DNA from: Nocardioides sp. | GTDB lineage: Bacteria; Actinomycetota; Actinomycetes; Propionibacteriales; Nocardioidaceae | DNA: 7,463 nt | Reading direction: 5' to 3' | Assembly: GCA_025965295.1 (NCBI GenBank) | Contig: JAOPXF010000313.1 | Location: forward strand, 1 to 7,463 | Shown: positions 6,109-7,463 of the stretch, in pieces | Numbering within the stretch: the first letter of the stretch is position 1 | Layout of the letters: every line of letters starts with the position of its first letter | Notes under the pieces: model-generated | The model's database searches: none | What the model was told of the DNA's origin: nothing | Seen by the model: only the letters and a program-made list of their open reading frames with translations | Translations under genes and position numbers: made by a program

Positions 6109-6941
6109 GTGCCGACAACCAGGCGCTCGCCCGTCTCGCGCTCGAGGTCGCCCGTTCCGCCGCGGAGCTGATCCGGGGCCGCGCGGCGCGCGGCGTCACC
6201 GTGGCCGACACCAAGTCCAGCGAGGTCGACGTCGTCACCGAGGCCGACCGGGCGAGCGAGGAGCTGATCCGCCGCCTGGTCCGCGAGCGCCGCCCCGACG
6301 ACGCGTTCGTCGGCGAGGAGGGCGCGGACGAGGCCGGCACCTCCGGGGTGCGCTGGATCATCGACCCGATCGACGGCACCGTGAACTTCCTCTACGGGCT
6401 CCCGCAGTACGCCGTCTCGATCGCGGTCGAGCGCGACGGCGAGGTGGTGGCGGGCGTCGTGCTCAACGCCGCCACCGGCACCGAGTACGTCGCCCACCTC
6501 ACCTCGGCCGGGCTCGGTGGGGCCGGGGTCGCGACCCGCGACGGCGACCCGATCGGCGTACGCGGTCCGGCGCCGCTGGCGCAGCGACTCGTCGCGACCG
6601 GCTTCAACTACGACGCGGGGCTGCGGGCGCTCCAGGCCCGGGCGATGGTCAGCCTGCTGCCGCGGGTGCGGGACATCCGCAGGCTCGGGTCCTGCGCGCT
6701 GGACCTGTGCCTGGTCGCCGACGGCTCCCTCGACGCCTACGTCGAGGAGGGCGTGAACGTGTGGGACCACGCGGCCGGTGGCCTGGTGGCCCGACTCGCC
6801 GGCGCCACCACCGAGCTGACAGTGGGAGCGGGTGGTCGCCCGCTGCTGATGTGTGCTCCGACACACGGGTTCGACGAGTTCCGGGAGGCCGTGCGGGAGG
6901 CCGGATTCCTGGCTCCCCAGGCTTCCGGTGACGGGGAATAG
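6105..6941 (+). CDS. suhB: Inositol monophosphatase family protein
   Basis: A Mg2+-dependent, Li+-sensitive-type phosphatase of the inositol monophosphatase superfamily, 278 residues, the usual length. Metal and catalytic motifs are intact: EVDVVTEAD near residues 39-47, GEEG with metal-ligand Glu (E71), motif A WIIDPIDGTVNF with D87, D90 and T92, and motif B VWDHAAGG with D221. The start ATG overlaps the ferrochelatase stop as ATGA, so the two are translationally coupled; an open frame extends far upstream but only as an antisense/overlap artefact. Family members hydrolyse myo-inositol-1-phosphate (for phosphatidylinositol and mycothiol precursors in actinobacteria), histidinol phosphate, or fructose-1,6-bisphosphate/PAP; sequence alone does not fix the substrate. 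The symbol suhB is assigned by motifs and by the neighbouring DUF4193 gene, as in M. tuberculosis, and is less certain than the family. Confidence 0.93.
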   Translation: MSADNQALARLALEVARSAAELIRGRAARGVTVADTKSSEVDVVTEADRASEELIRRLVRERRPDDAFVGEEGADEAGTSGVRWIIDPIDGTVNFLYGLPQYAVSIAVERDGEVVAGVVLNAATGTEYVAHLTSAGLGGAGVATRDGDPIGVRGPAPLAQRLVATGFNYDAGLRALQARAMVSLLPRVRDIRRLGSCALDLCLVADGSLDAYVEEGVNVWDHAAGGLVARLAGATTELTVGAGGRPLLMCAPTHGFDEFREAVREAGFLAPQASGDGE

Positions 6942-6972
6942 GAGTCCGTCACCAGACGTTCACGCGACACGT

Positions 6973-7015
6973 CGTGGATCCGGTGTGCACGATCCCCCGT
7001 GGATGGTGCACAATC
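6973..7015. repeat. Imperfect tandem repeat upstream of the DUF4193 gene
   Basis: Two related units lie in the 137-bp spacer: CGTGGATCCGGTGTGCACGA plus TC (6973-6994) and CGTGGATGGTGCACAATC (6998-7015). They share CGTGGAT, GGTG, CAC and ATC, and differ by small indels. The palindrome GTGCAC occurs in both (6985-6990 and 7006-7011), spaced 21 bp apart, which is two helical turns. This could be a paired operator or a chance duplication; no regulator is identifiable. Confidence 0.5.
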
Positions 7016-7062
7016 TGGCTCCGCCGACGACGACTACGAGATGTTTTGGGCTTCAGGGTTCA

Positions 7063-7067
7063 GGGAG
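7063..7067 (+). promoter_or_regulatory. Ribosome binding site of the DUF4193 gene
   Basis: GGGAG lies 11 bases before ATG 7079, slightly longer spacing than ideal. It sits in a 7-bp exact tandem duplication TTCAGGG (7052-7065) and inside the loop of a possible CTTCA/TGAAG hairpin (7051-7072). The only closer in-frame start, GTG 7067, runs into TGA two codons later, so ATG 7079 is the start. Confidence 0.5.
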
Positions 7068-7078
7068 TGAAGTGACGC

Positions 7079-7369
7079 ATGGCGACTGACTACGACGCAC
7101 CGCGCAAGAACGAGGACGAGCAGTCCGAGGAGAGCATCGAAGAGCTCAAGGCGCGTCGGCACGACAAGAACTCGGGCAAGGTCGACGAGGACGAGGCGGA
7201 GGCCGCCGAGTCCTTCGAGCTGCCCGGTGCTGACCTGTCCCACGAGGAGCTCGCGGTCGAGGTGAAGCCCAAGCAGGATGACGAGTTCACCTGCATGAGC
7301 TGCTTCCTCGTGCACCACCGCTCGCAGCTCGCGGACAGCAAGAAGATGATCTGCCGGGACTGCGACTGA
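7079..7369 (+). CDS. DUF4193 family protein with C-terminal four-Cys putative zinc site
   Basis: A 96-residue soluble protein recognised as DUF4193, an actinobacterial family that includes M. tuberculosis Rv2699c and has no established biochemical role to my knowledge. The N-terminal two thirds are highly charged and acidic (MATDYDAPRK, then ESIEELKARR and DEDEAEAAE), followed by the family-typical SFELPGADLS. The C-terminus has two cysteine pairs, CMSC (C72, C75) and CRDC (C92, C95), joined by FLVHHRSQLA, which is the layout of a small zinc ribbon. There is no TM segment or signal. It has its own spacer and RBS and is followed by a strong terminator, so it is probably monocistronic. The acidic tail plus zinc ribbon suggests binding to RNA polymerase, the ribosome or nucleic acid, but this is inference only. 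Confidence 0.92.
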   Translation: MATDYDAPRKNEDEQSEESIEELKARRHDKNSGKVDEDEAEAAESFELPGADLSHEELAVEVKPKQDDEFTCMSCFLVHHRSQLADSKKMICRDCD

Positions 7370-7387
7370 CCCTGGCGTAGCCCCGCG

Positions 7388-7422
7388 CGAAGGGCCGCAA
7401 CCCCACGGGTTGCGGCCCTTCG
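7388..7422. terminator. Strong intrinsic terminator-like hairpin, bidirectional
   Basis: A perfect 16-bp stem (7388-7403 with 7407-7422, core GAAGGGCCGCAACCC) closes on a three-base CAC loop. It starts 18 bases after the DUF4193 stop and lies between convergent genes, so it could terminate both. No long U-run follows, as is common for high-GC actinobacterial terminators. Confidence 0.85.
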
Positions 7423-7437
7423 TCGCGTCAGGGGCCC

Positions 7438-7463
7438 TCAGGCCTCCTGGTCGTCCTTCTGCA
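7438..7463 (-). CDS. C-terminal end of a minus-strand gene (possibly DUF3093), partial
   Basis: On the minus strand the last seven full codons before TGA (7440-7438) read QKDDQEA, a plausible charged C-terminus, and the stop lies just beyond the shared terminator hairpin. That is too little sequence to identify a family. The suggestion of DUF3093 rests on the remembered actinobacterial order suhB, DUF4193, convergent DUF3093, dut (Rv2701c, Rv2699c, Rv2698, Rv2697c). Confidence 0.4.

Noticed and set aside
1..7463. CRISPR array, insertion sequence, tRNA/rRNA, phage or toxin-antitoxin system
   Set aside because: I looked for regularly spaced repeats, transposase motifs with terminal repeats, tRNA-like cloverleaf ends and small gene pairs and found none.

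Overview
The window looks like a chromosomal segment of a high-GC actinobacterium, probably a Nocardioides-like member of the Propionibacteriales. The reasons are very high third-position GC, leaderless start sites with a TAnnnT box about 7 nt upstream, a Cys-rich actinobacterial-type ferrochelatase, and the gene order inositol monophosphatase / DUF4193 / convergent minus-strand gene. From memory that order matches the suhB - Rv2699c - Rv2698 - dut neighbourhood of Mycobacterium tuberculosis. The genus is an inference; no sequence search was possible.

Left part (1-3699): a MacB/LolD-type ABC transporter. The ATPase (minus strand, C-terminus cut by the window edge) is divergent from its probable partner, a large FtsX/MacB-type permease on the plus strand, across about 200 bp. 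All ATPase motifs are present. The permease reading frame is broken by one in-frame amber codon (1363-1365). The same frame continues without a shift and carries family-typical sequence on both sides of the stop, so this is a recent nonsense mutation, a sequencing error or (least likely) readthrough. This part is visibly less GC-biased at third positions than the rest and may be accessory.

Middle (3747-6941): a minus-strand MFS transporter that converges on the permease and is divergent from a two-gene operon of ferrochelatase (hemH/cpfC) and an inositol-monophosphatase-family enzyme, which overlap by 4 bp. The 64-bp divergent spacer holds a -10-like box for each direction, placed so that both mRNAs would be leaderless or nearly so.

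Right part (6942-7463): a 137-bp spacer with an imperfect tandem repeat, then a short DUF4193 gene with a C-terminal four-cysteine putative zinc site, a strong 16-bp stem terminator, and the last seven codons of a convergent minus-strand gene that by synteny may be DUF3093.

Most of this is ordinary core-genome content. I see no convincing new multi-gene system. The observations most worth checking are the amber codon in the permease, its very large extracytoplasmic domain, the ferrochelatase C-terminal cysteine cluster, and the repeats before the DUF4193 gene.
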